DNA of 64,000 bases, taken from Hemibagrus wyckioides. Taxonomy: Eukaryota; Chordata; Actinopteri; Siluriformes; Bagridae. Location: positions 29,488,091 through 29,552,090 of the forward strand of contig NC_080717.1 in the NCBI RefSeq assembly GCF_019097595.1. Direction: 5' to 3'. Both the position numbers and the translations under genes were made by a program. The notes under the pieces are model-generated. The model saw only the letters and a program-made list of their open reading frames with translations. It had not been told where the DNA came from and searched no databases. Of the stretch, positions 24,227 through 36,099 are shown in pieces (the stretch's first letter is position 1; the number at the start of each line of letters is the position of its first letter).

Positions 24227-25934
24227 TGCCATATTGCCTGAGGCAGCTCCTGGACTGAATGCTGACTAGTGGCTTTTGTCTGTCCTGACACTGTTTTTGG
24301 GTTCTCTTTGCTGACTGATAATGCAATCATTGTTAACATTTCCATTCCAGAAAATTCTGGAATCCTCAGCTGTGATGGACAAGATCAATATTAGTTTTCA
24401 TTGTTATCCTTCTGGTCATTTTTTCAGGACCATGGTGTAACACTACAATAACTAGCACAGCACACAGGGCTACATATAGTGCGAACACACACAACAGTGA
24501 GATAAGGTGAGCTAAGAATATAGTTAGTTTTGAACGGGAGAAACCATTGCAAACTATTTCTTAAGCTGCATGCTCTACTCCATGCAGCTGAGTATAAAAA
24601 ATATGAGTAAAAAATGAGTAGTAGTATTTAGGTTCGATCTTCCAAAAGTAGTTCACGGTTCACAGGAATGGGTTAGATAAATCTCAGCATTCTCCATTTG
24701 TAACAATTGCAATAAGCACTTCCAACATCGAGGCCTTTAAAACTAATGAAGAGCACAAATCATGCTCTCCATCCAGGAGGAGGAGGAGACTCAGGAGGTG
24801 ATGGAGAGGCGCATGCTGGAGCTCGATTAACTTCCGAGTCCTGTATAGATTCTGAAATGGTGCCAGTGAGATCACTGTAACAGAGAAGAAGTCAAAAGCG
24901 ACTCTACAATGGAGAAACGGAGGAAGTTTTCAGCCCAGCAGAATCAGCACAGTGTGAAGTTTAACTAGTCCAACTTGCTTTTCACAGATTTAAAGATGTC
25001 ATTAGAGGTTTTTTTTCAATCAGAACATTTTGTACTATTTGGCTCGACACATTTTGATAGCATCAATAAAATGTCATTAAAGGAAAAACACTCGTCCATG
25101 TAAAGCTTCAGACTCTGTAGATAGATTAAAAAAAAAAAGAAAGTCTTGGACCACCAATAGTCAACCAGTCAGAACAAGAAGGCGTGTCTGCTTGCCTGTC
25201 AATTCCGAAACCCTGCCTCTTAAACTAGATTTCCAGCTTTTTAGTGTTTTTTCTCATATCTTTTGCATTTTCTGTTTCTAACGAGACAGCTTCAGCTAAC
25301 TTTTAGCTTTATCAGAATTCACTGACTTTAATGCTCTCTGAAATCAGTAGCTCTTCCTATTTTTAAATTTGGTTTGCCTTCAGTCTTTCTTCCAGGACCT
25401 TTGTTCTAAGTGACCTTGAAAATCTCTGTATAAATCAGGCCTTTCCAACTTTCCTCTAACGACCCCAAATGGACATTTCTACAAGCTGAAACCACCCTAC
25501 ATTTTAGGTCACGTTTAGAATTAAGGATGTATGCTATATTTTGGTATATTCACTAATAGTAATATTTTCTTGACTTCTGTCTTTCCACTGAATCAGAGTT
25601 ATATTTTGAGGAACTAATAGAGGTAGATGGAAGCAAAAATTCACAAACAGTATAAATATAATTGTGACTTGTTTGACTTTGATTACCCGTAACACTTTAA
25701 AATTATTGTCAAAGTGATATTTGTGATATTAATCTGTAAAATAAATGAAGAAATCATTTGTAAATGAAAAGACTCCACATGGGGTTACAACCTCTTGTTT
25801 GAGAATTTCTAATATAACTGAAACTACTTCTTCCTTTTATTGTCATTTTTATTAATTTTGTTGTTGTTATCACTTGTTTTTTTATTTTAATCAAGATATT
25901 TAACGAGAGCTTAATTTCTCTATTTTTTTTTCAG

Positions 25935-26000
25935 GTCTCCCAAGAACCCAAAACAGAAGATCATCAAGCGAGTCATTGCTCTCGAGGGAGACTTCATCAA
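25935..26000 (+). CDS. immp2l: immp2l internal exon with the catalytic lysine
   Basis: A 66-bp exon of the mitochondrial inner membrane peptidase subunit 2-like protein, a type I (Ser/Lys) signal peptidase that trims presequences of proteins facing the intermembrane space. It is preceded by a T-rich tract and AG (25933-25934) and followed by donor GTCAGT (26001). The first base completes a split codon, and the rest reads [20 protein letters not shown] plus I and two bases of the next codon. The family box [11 protein letters not shown] contains the general-base lysine. Human IMMP2L has nearly the same run in the same place. The catalytic serine would be in an upstream exon not found in this window. 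Confidence 0.95.
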
Positions 26001-26763
26001 GTCAGTTTACTCTTTTTTGCGATATCATTGTTATTCTGTAATGTAATGTCCTTACGTCAGACTGTTTGGGGCGTCTGTACAGACGGCTGTCCGGTAATAT
26101 AACGTAATTAATTCACTTAAAGCCTCACCATGGATTGATGAATGACTATTAAAGCCACTGCATTATGTCTCTGTAGCCACTTAGGAGAGAAAAAAAACAC
26201 ATAAAATCTATGATCACGCATAATAACCCGGTCTGAATTGCTCAGGCTGTGAATGCACACTGAAGCTCGCAGCGCTCATTAAATCGCCCAGGCTCGTCAG
26301 TGTCACATCCCAAGGTGATCTTTGGATCGGCAGCTGAAAAGGCAGCGCTGATGGCTCTGTGAAACTGATTACCTTTGTGATGGTTCAGAGATACGTGGGG
26401 GAGTTTGGCGGAAATGGATGCTATTTTTTTTTCTCCCTGCGATGGCTGAAAGGAGCGATTTAATGACTCCTCAGACCCCTGCAATTGACAGCAGTGCCAT
26501 TTACTAAAGGTTCCATCTGTGCGCCTTTTCCACTATGATGTCCACAGAACGTTGCATAACACTTTATTTTAGGTGCCTGCAATTACACACAGAGCTAGAA
26601 AAGTTAATAAGAGTGAGCTGAGCGTGGTGTATTGCCCTGTTGAAGAGGGTTTTGTTGATATTCTCTAAACATTTCTGTATAATTTTCTCAAGTTATGAGT
26701 GTTTTTCTTTTTTTTCGTTAGAGAACATTATTTATTTATTTAATTATGTACTTATTTATGTTT

Positions 26764-26764
<1 letters not shown>

Positions 26765-26833
<69 letters not shown>
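26765..26833. repeat. (TATC)n(TGTC)n compound tetranucleotide array
   Basis: About nine TATC units followed by about eight TGTC units, differing by a single A to G change that was then amplified. Confidence 0.95.
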
Positions 26834-26835
<2 letters not shown>

Positions 26836-28054
26836 TTATTTAATAGAATATTTGTGATAGGTATCAGGGTCATGCAGTCTGCAATAAAGGGACTTTTTAA
26901 AATTTTAAACATTCAATTCATTGAACCACACGTCATACCTTGCTCCTGAGCTGCACATTTTGCACATGTATATGCCTCCTGTACATGAGTACCCTGTTTA
27001 TATTTCCACCCTGCTTATATTTTTTCTATATTATAATTTATGTCTGTGTATTCTCCAGCACCAAAAAAAATTCCTTCCACATTCTGATTCTGATTCAAAA
27101 GCTATGAAGTGTAATAACAGTTAAAAAAAAAGGTTATGCTTTAAGCACTGAATCTAAGTGATCCAGCAGCATATTCAGGGGGTGCTAAATATCAAAACCT
27201 TCTTACAACACTACTGTATTAGTAGCATTAACTTTTCATGTTTTCAAGAACCAGCTCTGTGTGTCTTTAAGTTCAATTTCAATTTTTATTCTCAAAGCAT
27301 CAGTCCGTTATGTGCCAATACCAATGAATTTGCGATGATGAGATTTTAGTAGCCTCCGACTGATATATTGATATTTTCTTTATCTGAGGTAGGACTTTCA
27401 TTAATTTAAAAGATTATTAGATTATTAGAGCTACAGACCAATTATGAATATTTACTCAGAATTAGTTATAATTAATTGAGTATTTAATCATCTCCTTTTG
27501 ATTGCTGCCTCAATTTATTTCAGTTCTTTTTTTTCCAAAGTGATGCATATATGAGGCAACATACTGTATTTATAATAATTGTGTGGATTAACTATTTGTG
27601 TTTGTTTTTAGAGGCTTTGCACACCTAGCACTACCTTTGCATGCAATTCTGACTCTGTACATTTTTGTGTTAAATTAAATGGTGTCTTTATTCATTAAAA
27701 CAATTGGTTAAGAAAAATTGTCATTTGGTTACAGAGTTGTCAGATCTGCTCGACAAAATCTACCCAGTGTCCAGTAAAATCAGTTTAATTCCAAAACTTA
27801 ATTGCACCCTTCCAAACCCTCTGCTACACTCTAACCACATGATTATAATTATTATTAGATTATAAGACAGCTACATTTTAATGGAGTGAATTACATTGAT
27901 GCATATTTATATACTTGTTACAGCAAGTTTCCAAAATTATCTTTTGCTGTTTGACCCAGAAACATGAAGTATGAAATTATAAATCTGTAAGTTTTGGGTT
28001 TGGCATGTCAGAGCTTGGATACATCTATTAAAGTATGTTTTGTTATACTATGTT

Positions 28055-28081
28055 CACACACACACACACACACACACACAC
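28055..28081. repeat. (CA)n microsatellite
   Basis: About 13 CA units. Confidence 0.95.
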
Positions 28082-28577
28082 AGTGATTTTATCGCTGCAA
28101 GTCTCTATTCGCTGTACTATGATGACGCCAGAAGGCGTTCCTACTACTGGTTTCCATGGCAATAACGTTTATCAGTGGGTGACAACTTAGCATTCCAAAT
28201 CATTTTTTGCTGCTAAAATGTTCTGGGGGGAGATTTGGCGTTTGAGTGTAAACTTCTCATATTTGCATAAAGTTCAACATTTCTCAGCTTTGTCACGTCG
28301 CTGGACATGCCCACATCAAGACAGTTGTCGCTGTCACTCAAGTCACCAGCCATTAGTCATCATGAGATTGATATATTTACTTTCTCAACATATGGAACTC
28401 TGTGTTATGGTAAGTTTTTTAGATATAAAATAAACCCTACTGTATCATTTAACAGAGCAAAATGATATTTTATTTACTGCTGATGCTGCTGACTCACTCT
28501 GCAGTCTCTGAGATCTTCCTGACTTTTCTGAATAGGAATTTCGAATTGAACACAGCATTGTTTTATTACATTGTTAT

Positions 28578-28765
28578 AAATGTACATTGATGGCATTTGG
28601 CAGACACCCTTATCCAGAGGAACTTTAACCTCATTATATACAACTGAGCAATTGAGGGTTAAGGGCCTTGCTCCAGTGGTCTAGCAGTGGCAGCTTGGTG
28701 GATCTGGGATTTGATCTCGCAACCTTTCTGATTAGTAGTCCAAGATACCACATCCCCCACTGTAC
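28578..28765 (-). mobile_element. tRNA-derived SINE, antisense copy
   Basis: Reverse complement layout of 5712-5876: GGCATTTGGCAGACACCCTT (3' tail) first, then GAGGGTTAAGGGCCTTGCTC, then the B-box-like GGGATTTGATCTCGCAACC and A-box-like end near 28740-28760. Confidence 0.75.
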
Positions 28766-28864
28766 TTACATAATGTAAGAAAATTAAATACTGATGCTAT
28801 GTATTAACCTCAACACATGGTGTTTGCATTAAAGAAAACAATTTGCAAGATATTGACATAAGTA

Positions 28865-29255
28865 CACTATATTGCCAAAAGTTTTGGGACGTCTGCCTTT
28901 ACATGCACATGAACTTTAATGACATCCCATTCTTAATCTGTAGGGTTTATTTTGGAGTTGGCCAGCTCTTTGCAGCTATAACAGCTTCAACTCTTCTGGG
29001 AAGGCTCTCCACAAGGTTTAGGAGTGTGTTCATGGGAATTTTTTACCATTCCTCTAGACGCGCATTTGTGAGGTAAGGGGCCAAGCCCAACCCCTGAAAA
29101 ACAACCCTGAACCATAATACCCTGTCCACCAAACTTTACACTTGGCACAATGCAGTCAGGTAAGTACCGTCCTCCTGGCAACCGCCAAACCCAGACTTGT
29201 CCATCGGATTGCCAGACAGATAAATGTGGCTGATCACTCCAGAAAACATGTCTCC
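28865..29255 (-). pseudogene. Internally deleted Tc1-like element
   Basis: The left end matches the intact element at 9145 (TA, then CACTATATTGCCAAAAGT), as does the transposase 3' end (GCAGCTATAACAGCTTCAAC). After GCGCATTTGTGAGGT the sequence jumps to AAGGGGCCAAGCCC, skipping about 290 bp relative to 9145-10392, and similarity ends near 29255 where another repeat begins. The right terminus is missing. The deletion removes the region of the DDE Glu, so it cannot encode active enzyme. Confidence 0.85.
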
Positions 29256-29261
29256 AATGCT

Positions 29262-29540
29262 CTGTCTATCAAAAGTGGTCCAAGGAAGGAACAGTGGTGA
29301 ACCAGCGTCAGGGTCATGGGCGGCCAAGGCTCATTGATGCATATGGGAAGTGAAGGCTGACCCGTGTGATCCGATCCAACAGACGAGCTACTGTTGCTCA
29401 AATTGTTGAAGTTAATGCTGATTCTGATAGAAAGGGGTCAGAATACACAGTGCAGGACGGGTCAGGGCTGTTTTGGCAGCAAAATGGGGACCAACACAAT
29501 ATTAGACAGGTGGTCATAATGTTATGCCTGGTCTGTGTAT
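29262..29540. repeat. Fused unclassified repeat next to the Tc1 remnant
   Basis: Begins TATCAAAAGTGGTCCAAGGA and ends AGGTGGTCATAATGTTATGC, the kind of terminus carried by a common fish DNA element. It adjoins the broken Tc1 copy without spacer, so the two form a chimera. Family assignment uncertain. Confidence 0.5.
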
Positions 29541-29611
29541 ACAAAAAAAATTCTGCCCTTATGTCACTGTCAAATATGATTTAGAAAAAACAATTTCTTC
29601 CAGAATTAAGT

Positions 29612-29628
29612 TGAATATTTTCCTGTAA
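29612..29628. repeat. 17-bp target-site duplication, left copy
   Basis: TGAATATTTTCCTGTAA, repeated exactly at 30442-30458. Confidence 0.95.
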
Positions 29629-30441
29629 TAGGGTGCTACTGAGCAGCCAATGGAGTAAGACGTGTGATTTGAGACTCCCGCAGAGTTCATGTTAATTGTT
29701 ATTTTATAGCGCAATTTAGACTACTTTTTTGACATATTTACCCCTAGTGTATTTTGTGAACGCTTTTTTCACCACCTGGACGTATTATTATGGCTGGTTA
29801 AATTATAATCCACTAAAACACGTGTCACAACGACCCAACAACTGAGGCCTGCTTCCCAGGTACCGACCTCGGACACAGGGGCTTCGTCTTCACCCCACGG
29901 GTCCACCTCTCCGAAGGAAGTCATGCAGGTAATTGATGCGGAGTCCCTGAAGCGAGAATTGCTAAGCTCGTTGAAAGAAGACATTGCAGAGATCTTTAAA
30001 ACCGAACTTCGAGTGGCACTGGGTGATGATTTGTCCACAATTAGAGCTGACCTACAATCAGTAGACGACACAACTGCCAAATGATAAGGCCGCTTCAGAC
30101 GCCAAGTTGGCTGCACTCAGAGGCACAGTGGGGAAAATGGGGGATTCTCTCTGTCATATAGTTGAGCTTAAGAACAAGCTCGCATACTTAACCGCTGAGT
30201 TTGTTTCATTGGAAAATAAGTGTGAGGACCTCAAATCTCGATCACGACGGAATAACATCAGGATAGTCGGGGTTCCTGAGGATACCATCAACACTACAGT
30301 TGTTGCTACACTGCTTAAAGAAGCTTTTAAACTGGACAAAATGCCGCAGTTAGACCAAGCACATAGAACCTCTCAGCGAAAGCCAAAAGACGGTGAGCGA
30401 CCAGGCACCGTTATTACCAGGTTTCGTTACTATAGCGACTG
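29629..30441 (+). pseudogene. L1-type LINE fragment: 5' UTR and ORF1 start, no 3' end
   Basis: An 813-bp insertion between perfect 17-bp duplications. An ATG at 29790 starts an ORF1 relic broken by at least one frameshift and the stop near 30082; from about 30107 the frame is open and shows a coiled-coil (SLENKCEDLKSRSRRNN) leading into NIRIVGVPEDTINT, the start of the RNA-binding domain of L1 ORF1 proteins. ORF1 is an RNA chaperone that coats L1 RNA. The fragment stops inside ORF1 at 30441 with no reverse transcriptase and no poly(A). This is opposite to the usual 5' truncation of LINE copies. Confidence 0.85.
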
Positions 30442-30458
30442 TGAATATTTTCCTGTAA
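30442..30458. repeat. 17-bp target-site duplication, right copy
   Basis: Exact copy of 29612-29628. Confidence 0.95.
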
Positions 30459-30591
30459 CAATACATCCCATAGTGTTTTATTCCTCTTTCACCACAGTTA
30501 CAGTTAGTCCTCCATCCTGAACACCATCCCGTGTTGGTAAAGTTGCAGCTTTACCTGTAACAAAGTGTTGACACTGGAGAATCTTTCAAAT

Positions 30592-30668
30592 TCAAATTTT
30601 ATTTGTCACATACATACACAGTACGACATGCAGTGAAATGTTTTTTTCACGACTGTCCGGCATGTAAA
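30592..30668 (+). repeat. Short dispersed repeat, copy 2 (LINE-tail-like)
   Basis: ATTCAAATTTTATTTGTCAC, then CACAGTACGACATGCAGTGA, AATG and a T-run, then GACTGTCC. Same order as 10931 (minus) and 44895 (+). Confidence 0.7.
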
Positions 30669-30780
30669 CATTTATAAAAAGTATGTTAGAAAGAAATCTT
30701 GACTTAAATGAAGGTCGTTTCCTCACTGAAAAAGACAACAATAACACATATTTGTAATAAATTTATGTGGAGTGTCCTTC

Positions 30781-30942
30781 TGTGTAAATTGCTATGTAAG
30801 TTGTTACTATAGAAACAGAAATGAGTGCTTTAATATAAACATGTGGTTGCCTGGCAACCTGCACTACTGTCAAATCTAGTGTTGTAGAAAATGAATCAAC
30901 ACCATCTGACCAATCAGAATTGAGAGCAGCGCTGTAGTACAA
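30781..30942 (+). repeat. Dispersed repeat M, copy 4
   Basis: AAGTTGTTACTATAGAAACA, then TTTAATATAAACATGTGGTT, then GTAGAAAATGAATCAACACC, then CTGACCAATCAGAATTGAG. It is the clearest copy of the family. Confidence 0.7.
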
Positions 30943-32231
30943 ATAGCATTCAAAAAAAAATTGAAATTCATTTTAATCAGACTAAATCTAACCAGAGTAT
31001 TTGTTTAAAATTGACCGCAGCCTGTCTGTGTAATGGCATTGTTTTGTGAAGCCTTATAAATCTCAGCAAGCAATATGACAGAAGCGCCGTGATGCTGGAT
31101 ATTCGCCTGCCTGTGATTACCTTTCAGCTCCGCCAACACAAATAGGTCGGTTATGATTCCATTAGTTAACAAAAGTGTTGCCAAGCAACACATCAACTGT
31201 TTCCCAGCTGTAGACTTGCTTATATCAGTATTCCTGATTTACACAGATGAAGTCGGCCCCCTTTCTTCTCTCTCACTCATTCTTATCTGACCGCTATTCA
31301 TAATTTCAATCTAATGCTATTTTCATAACCGCATCCATATTTGTGAGCTGTTGTGTAATCAGCGATGGTATCTACAGACCTGAAAGCACTCTGATATACA
31401 GAACAATCTCTCAGCACTCAATGATATCAATGCCTCTCCTCCAATCAAATCACTAGATCAGAAACGCTGTATAATGTTTCTTCAGGCTTCTTGTCACTCA
31501 CGGGAGTTCAAGTGAAATGAGTGACACTTTTTTAAACTGAAAGCAACCATACAGCTATGAGAAGGGCTAAATTACAAGCTTTAGCTAAAAATAATACTGT
31601 ACCTATGAGAGTATGAGTTTCTGCAAGATGGAGGGGTGCAAAGTTTTCTGATAAATAGCTAGAAGATTTTCAGATGTTGTTGATAAAAATGCCTGAGAAA
31701 CTTATTGTGCAGTCTGCGAGAAATCATTTAAGCTATGCACAATGAGTGCTAATGCAGTATAGTCCCGCATGCAGTCAGCCAGCCAGCCATAAGAAATGTT
31801 TGAATGTTAAACACATATCTGAATGCTCTTCATTATTTTTTGAAAAGACCTTGATGTAGGCTCTTACAGGCTTTTCTCCATCTGCGTTTACACTATGCTT
31901 TTCCATTCATATTTACACTACCGATCCTGTCTGATCAGTGATTTTATTTTAATTTATTTAATATTGTTATGCTTTTGAACTAAAAGAAACCGATCCCTAA
32001 TCAAGTACAAACATACACACTAACAACCGTAAATAACATTATAACAAAGACACAGTTTAACTGCTTAATCCAGACTGCTAGTAATAACAGTTAGGATGTC
32101 CAAAATATATTATACAGTTAAAGAATTACTTTCTATTTATGATTATTTATTATGATGATACTTTTTATATATGATTGTGTTTCATAAGGGCCTTACATAT
32201 ATTACTTTTTACTAATCATTTTACTTATTAA

Positions 32232-32300
32232 ACATTTACATTTACATTTCTGGCATTTGGCAGATGATCTTATCCAGAGCGACGTACATCTACTGTGTGT
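32232..32300 (-). repeat. SINE 3' tail fragment
   Basis: ACATTTACATTTCTGGCATTT, GGCAGATGATCTTATCCAGA, GCGACGTACAT: only the tail of the SINE family seen at 28578. Confidence 0.7.
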
Positions 32301-32849
32301 AAGAGTACTTTGTGTTTGTTTCTGTTTGTTTTGTACCTTTTTTAGTTACATCTTCATCCACTTCCATTAATCAGCTCTGATTAGTTTTCCTTCTTCTAAT
32401 ACAAAAATGTAAAGATGTACCAAACGTCTTAGATAATATTTAAATTTGTGTTTTAAACAGTCGTACACCAATAGCACTACATCTCAGGATTTCTACCTAG
32501 GATTTAAAATGTTTAGCTCTAATTAGCTAATAGTGCCTTCTTAATTAGGGACTAAGTATTGACTATTTAGGCAAAATGCTTCTGGCTGTATTTAAAGACA
32601 CAGCAAGAAAATGTTCTCTCCTTATATCTGTTGTTTTTGTTGTTCATAACAAAACGATTAGGCCACAGGTGCCAGTCTCAAGGCCTGCAGGCAAAATACA
32701 GCTCTGTACCTCGTTTCATTCGGCCCACATAAACCTACAAAGAAAGAGATAGGAGACATTTATGTTCTGTGCAAAAATAAAGCTCTGTTAGTTCTTCTTA
32801 AATGTCTTTCTAACTCCAGATATATCATCCGGTCTGCTTCCAGTCTTCA

Positions 32850-33265
32850 ACTGCCCAGTTTCTCTGAGTCTGTGACCACTCTAGCCTCAGATTCCTGTTC
32901 TTGGCTAATAAAGTGTGGAACGCAATATGGTCTTCTGCTGGTGTAGCTCATCCACCTCAAGACTCGAACTGTTATGCCTTCTGTGATACTTTTCTGTTCA
33001 ACATGGTTATATTAGAGTTGCCGTAGCCTTCCTGTCAGCATCAACCATTTCAGCATTCTCCTCTGACCTCCCTCATCAACTGCCCACAGAACTGCTTTTT
33101 TCTGCACTGTTTTGTGTAAGCTCTAGAGATTTTCATGCAGGAAAATCCCAGGAGATCAACGTTTTCTGAAATACTCAGACCAGCCCGTCAGGCTCCAGCA
33201 ACCATGCCACGGTCACTGAGATCACATTTTCCCCATTAACTGAGGCTCTTGACCTGTATCTTTGT
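32850..33265. repeat. Dispersed fish repeat, unclassified
   Basis: Contains an ordered set of phrases I associate with a widespread fish element: TGTTCTTGGCTAATA, CAATATGGTCTTCTGCTGGTG, CATTCTCCTCTGACCTCCCTC, AAAATCCCAGGAGATCAACG, CATGCCACGGTCACTGAGAT. No intact frame. The superfamily is not certain. Confidence 0.6.
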
Positions 33266-33961
33266 TTTTAGAAATGTCGTGGACTAGTCAACTTTTCTGT
33301 AGCTAAAACCTGATTAATGTAGTCCAGTTCATACAAAGTGATATCAATTCTTCTGTTCTACAAAAAAATGAATAGCTTTAGTTTATGGCCTCTCAAACAA
33401 AAATACTGATTTGACCTGGGCAGTTTGACATCCCTCGATGGCTTATAATGTAGTTAAGCAGACATTTTTTACCATTCTTTTCTACTTGTAACAGTTTGTT
33501 GTAGACCTCAGGCTCTGAAATGATGCCTCCAGGTAATGAGATATAATGTTTTTGTAGACCATGAGTCCTATATGAGGACAGTAAATCAGTGGATCTCAGT
33601 TTATTGTAAATTCAGCTGTAATTGTAGTGGGTGTATTTCGTGTCGCCTGAGATAAAAGTCTTCCTTCGTCTTCCTTCTGCTCATATCAGCAGCCTCTTGA
33701 CCCCTGATCAATTAGACTAGTGTCCTCCCAAATCACCACTACAGATAAGAGACAGCAGAATGTCACAAACTTTTCTGGAAAAGCAAAGATTTTTCTTGTT
33801 TTTTTTGGTATCAATTATTGATCCAAAGTTAACAGCAGTTGTAAACGTGATATTGCGTTTCAGATTTCAGATCTTCAATTCTTTCTAGAAAAACTGACCG
33901 AGTATCTTTCTGTTTCAATACTACAGGGAAGTTTAACTCCAGCTTGTTTGACTGTTTGCAG

Positions 33962-34064
33962 GACTCTGGGATATAAAAACCGTTACGTGAGAGTTCCAGA
34001 CGGACACCTGTGGATCGAGGGCGATCATCATGGCCACAGCTTTGACAGCAACACCTTTGGACCG
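33962..34064 (+). CDS. immp2l: immp2l internal exon with substrate-binding box
   Basis: A 103-bp exon; acceptor AG at 33960-33961 and donor GTGAAT at 34065. The first base completes the split Lys codon and 34 codons follow, ending in phase 0. It begins [20 protein letters not shown] and continues to the conserved [15 protein letters not shown]. In type I signal peptidases this last box (GD...DSxxFG) shapes the active site. The human protein has almost the same residues here. Confidence 0.96.
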
Positions 34065-35046
34065 GTGAATCTATCATTACTTTCTCACATAAAACAGTTC
34101 AGAGAAATAGTTCAAAGAAATAATTGTTATATTCTTCTGGTGATGTGGTGTTGGTTTCTATTTGTAATAGTGAGGAATTTATTCCATGTAAATTAGAATC
34201 GGCAGAGGTGCCAACATGGATGGGTTAGTATAATCGGACCAATCACTTACTGCACTTACTGTCAGCTCCAGTTGTGTGAACCCTTTTTAGGTGAAGATAT
34301 CTAATGTGCAGGAAATACACTGTTAAAAGTCTCTAGATGTCATCAACTTATTTGCATATTCAGTGAATTGTTATAATTTTTTGCATATCAAAACATGTTA
34401 TGTAAAAAAAGCGGTTGGTTTTGTGGTTGGGATAAATGGTGATCAGTGATTGCTTGATGAGAACAGTAGTGATCAAAGATTTGATTTGGGGAACAATAGT
34501 GATCAGTAATGAGATGATGTGATAAGCCATATTGAGTACCTGAAATAAATTCTCTAAAGATGTCTAAATAATCACGAGATCTAGTGAAAAGTCCTAACTT
34601 GGCAACACTGTGAACCAGTAGAAAGCAAGCGGATGGGACCATGTGAGACTTTGGCGGATTAAGGAATGGAGGAGCTGCTTATTATTCTGTAGCGTTCACA
34701 CAACTTTTGTCTCGCTGTTTTCATACTGTTGCTTGGCGCACATCTGAAAAAAAAAACAAAAAACAAAAAATTATTATCTGTCTCCTCCACCAGCATTCAC
34801 TAGAGCTTATTTTTTGGTGAAATTCTTTTTTTATCGCTCTGCCTGTTAGAATTTTTCTTGATAGCAAAGTTGGCACCTCTGAATTGGTCAAACACAAACA
34901 CTTCATTGACATATGCCACCTCTATAGATGGCTGCATAAGAAGGGTATGAAAAACGTAGGGAACACAGAGATAGCTGCTTCCTGAGGACATTGTTTACAG
35001 CCATGCACTGCTCTGCCACCTCGCCCACGCTGTGTGCTATACTGAC

Positions 35047-35048
35047 AC

Positions 35049-35077
<29 letters not shown>
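35047..35077. repeat. (CA)n microsatellite
   Basis: About 15 CA units. Confidence 0.95.
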
Positions 35078-35080
<3 letters not shown>

Positions 35081-36099
35081 TACAACCTTTAAATGTATTA
35101 TTGAAAAGAACAGTGTTTTTCTGTCAGTTTGCCCTCTTTTCTTTTCCTCCTTACTCAAACAGTTACTGTATTAACTGAAAGATTTTAGATGTTGTGTTGC
35201 TCGTGTTAAGGACCGGTGTTTTTGGTCAGAGGCTGTTTTTATAGCAAGCAGAGTTTGTGTCTGAATTTTAAATGTCCTTTCCTGCAGCCTGTAGCTCTTC
35301 GAACTGTTGCTGTATTTTTGTCTTCTGGCACATTTTTAAATGATGGTTCTTGTCTGGAAGTAAATTAATAAGCTTCTCATGGTGTCTCTTTTATTACCGG
35401 TGCACGTCCATTCCTCAGAACGCTTTCTGCACTTGCTCTCCTGCACACAGACTGCATCGTACAGTGGTATGTTAGACATATTTGCCAAAACACTGTCAGG
35501 TCGTATATCATTGGAGAAATATACCTGCTGGATGTTTCGGGCAGTTTGTTTTTGCCGTTTTACTGTGGACTGCAGTTTCACCTTGACTTGATGCATTACG
35601 GGGTGAGGCGGGGGTTGTGTGCGTAAGCGTGTGTGTTGGGGGGGCTGCTGCTATGGGATGTAAGGCTTCATTTTCAACCTCGAAATGAAGGATTTAAATC
35701 CTAGCTTTTAAACACTGCCAGGTGTTTTTAGGTTTGTAAAACGTGTGTACTTAAGACTAGCACAGGTAGGAGTGCCTCTGGTTCTTAAAGGTCATAGCAC
35801 TGTAGATATTTTTTTTTATTTAATGCATCTTCTAGCACAGCTATATATATATGCTGAACTCTCCTTTTTGACTGATTAGAAGGTGTAGATGCATTTTCTG
35901 TAACAGCAGCATTCACTGAATTGGGGTTTCATTTGCCTGGTGTGCCAAGAAGGTGAATTAAAGGTTGTTATTAATAATTTAAAAACTAACCATAGTACCA
36001 AACCCGAGACTACCAGTGAGTTCGGTTGCACTGGAATTGTGCCACAATAATGACAACAACATTCCAGACAACAACGTAAGTTTCCAGAACATACATATC

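Larger units (their letters stand above)
20699..25934. other. Non-coding, immp2l intron
   Basis: No coding block recognised; dominated by microsatellites listed separately between 22551 and 24222. It ends in a T-rich tract and AG acceptor of the immp2l exon at 25935. Confidence 0.5.
26001..33961 (+). other. immp2l: immp2l intron
   Basis: A 7961-bp intron between two clear coding exons whose split codon phases match (two bases AA left at 26000, one base G gained at 33962, giving Lys). GT at 26001 and AG at 33960-33961. It holds the microsatellites, SINEs, Tc1 remnant and L1 fragment listed separately; otherwise nothing recognised. Confidence 0.9.

Noticed and set aside
1..25934. Search for the upstream immp2l exon carrying the catalytic serine
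   Set aside because: No stretch resembling the family's GASMQPSL box or the following exon with a matching donor was found by eye, so none is annotated.
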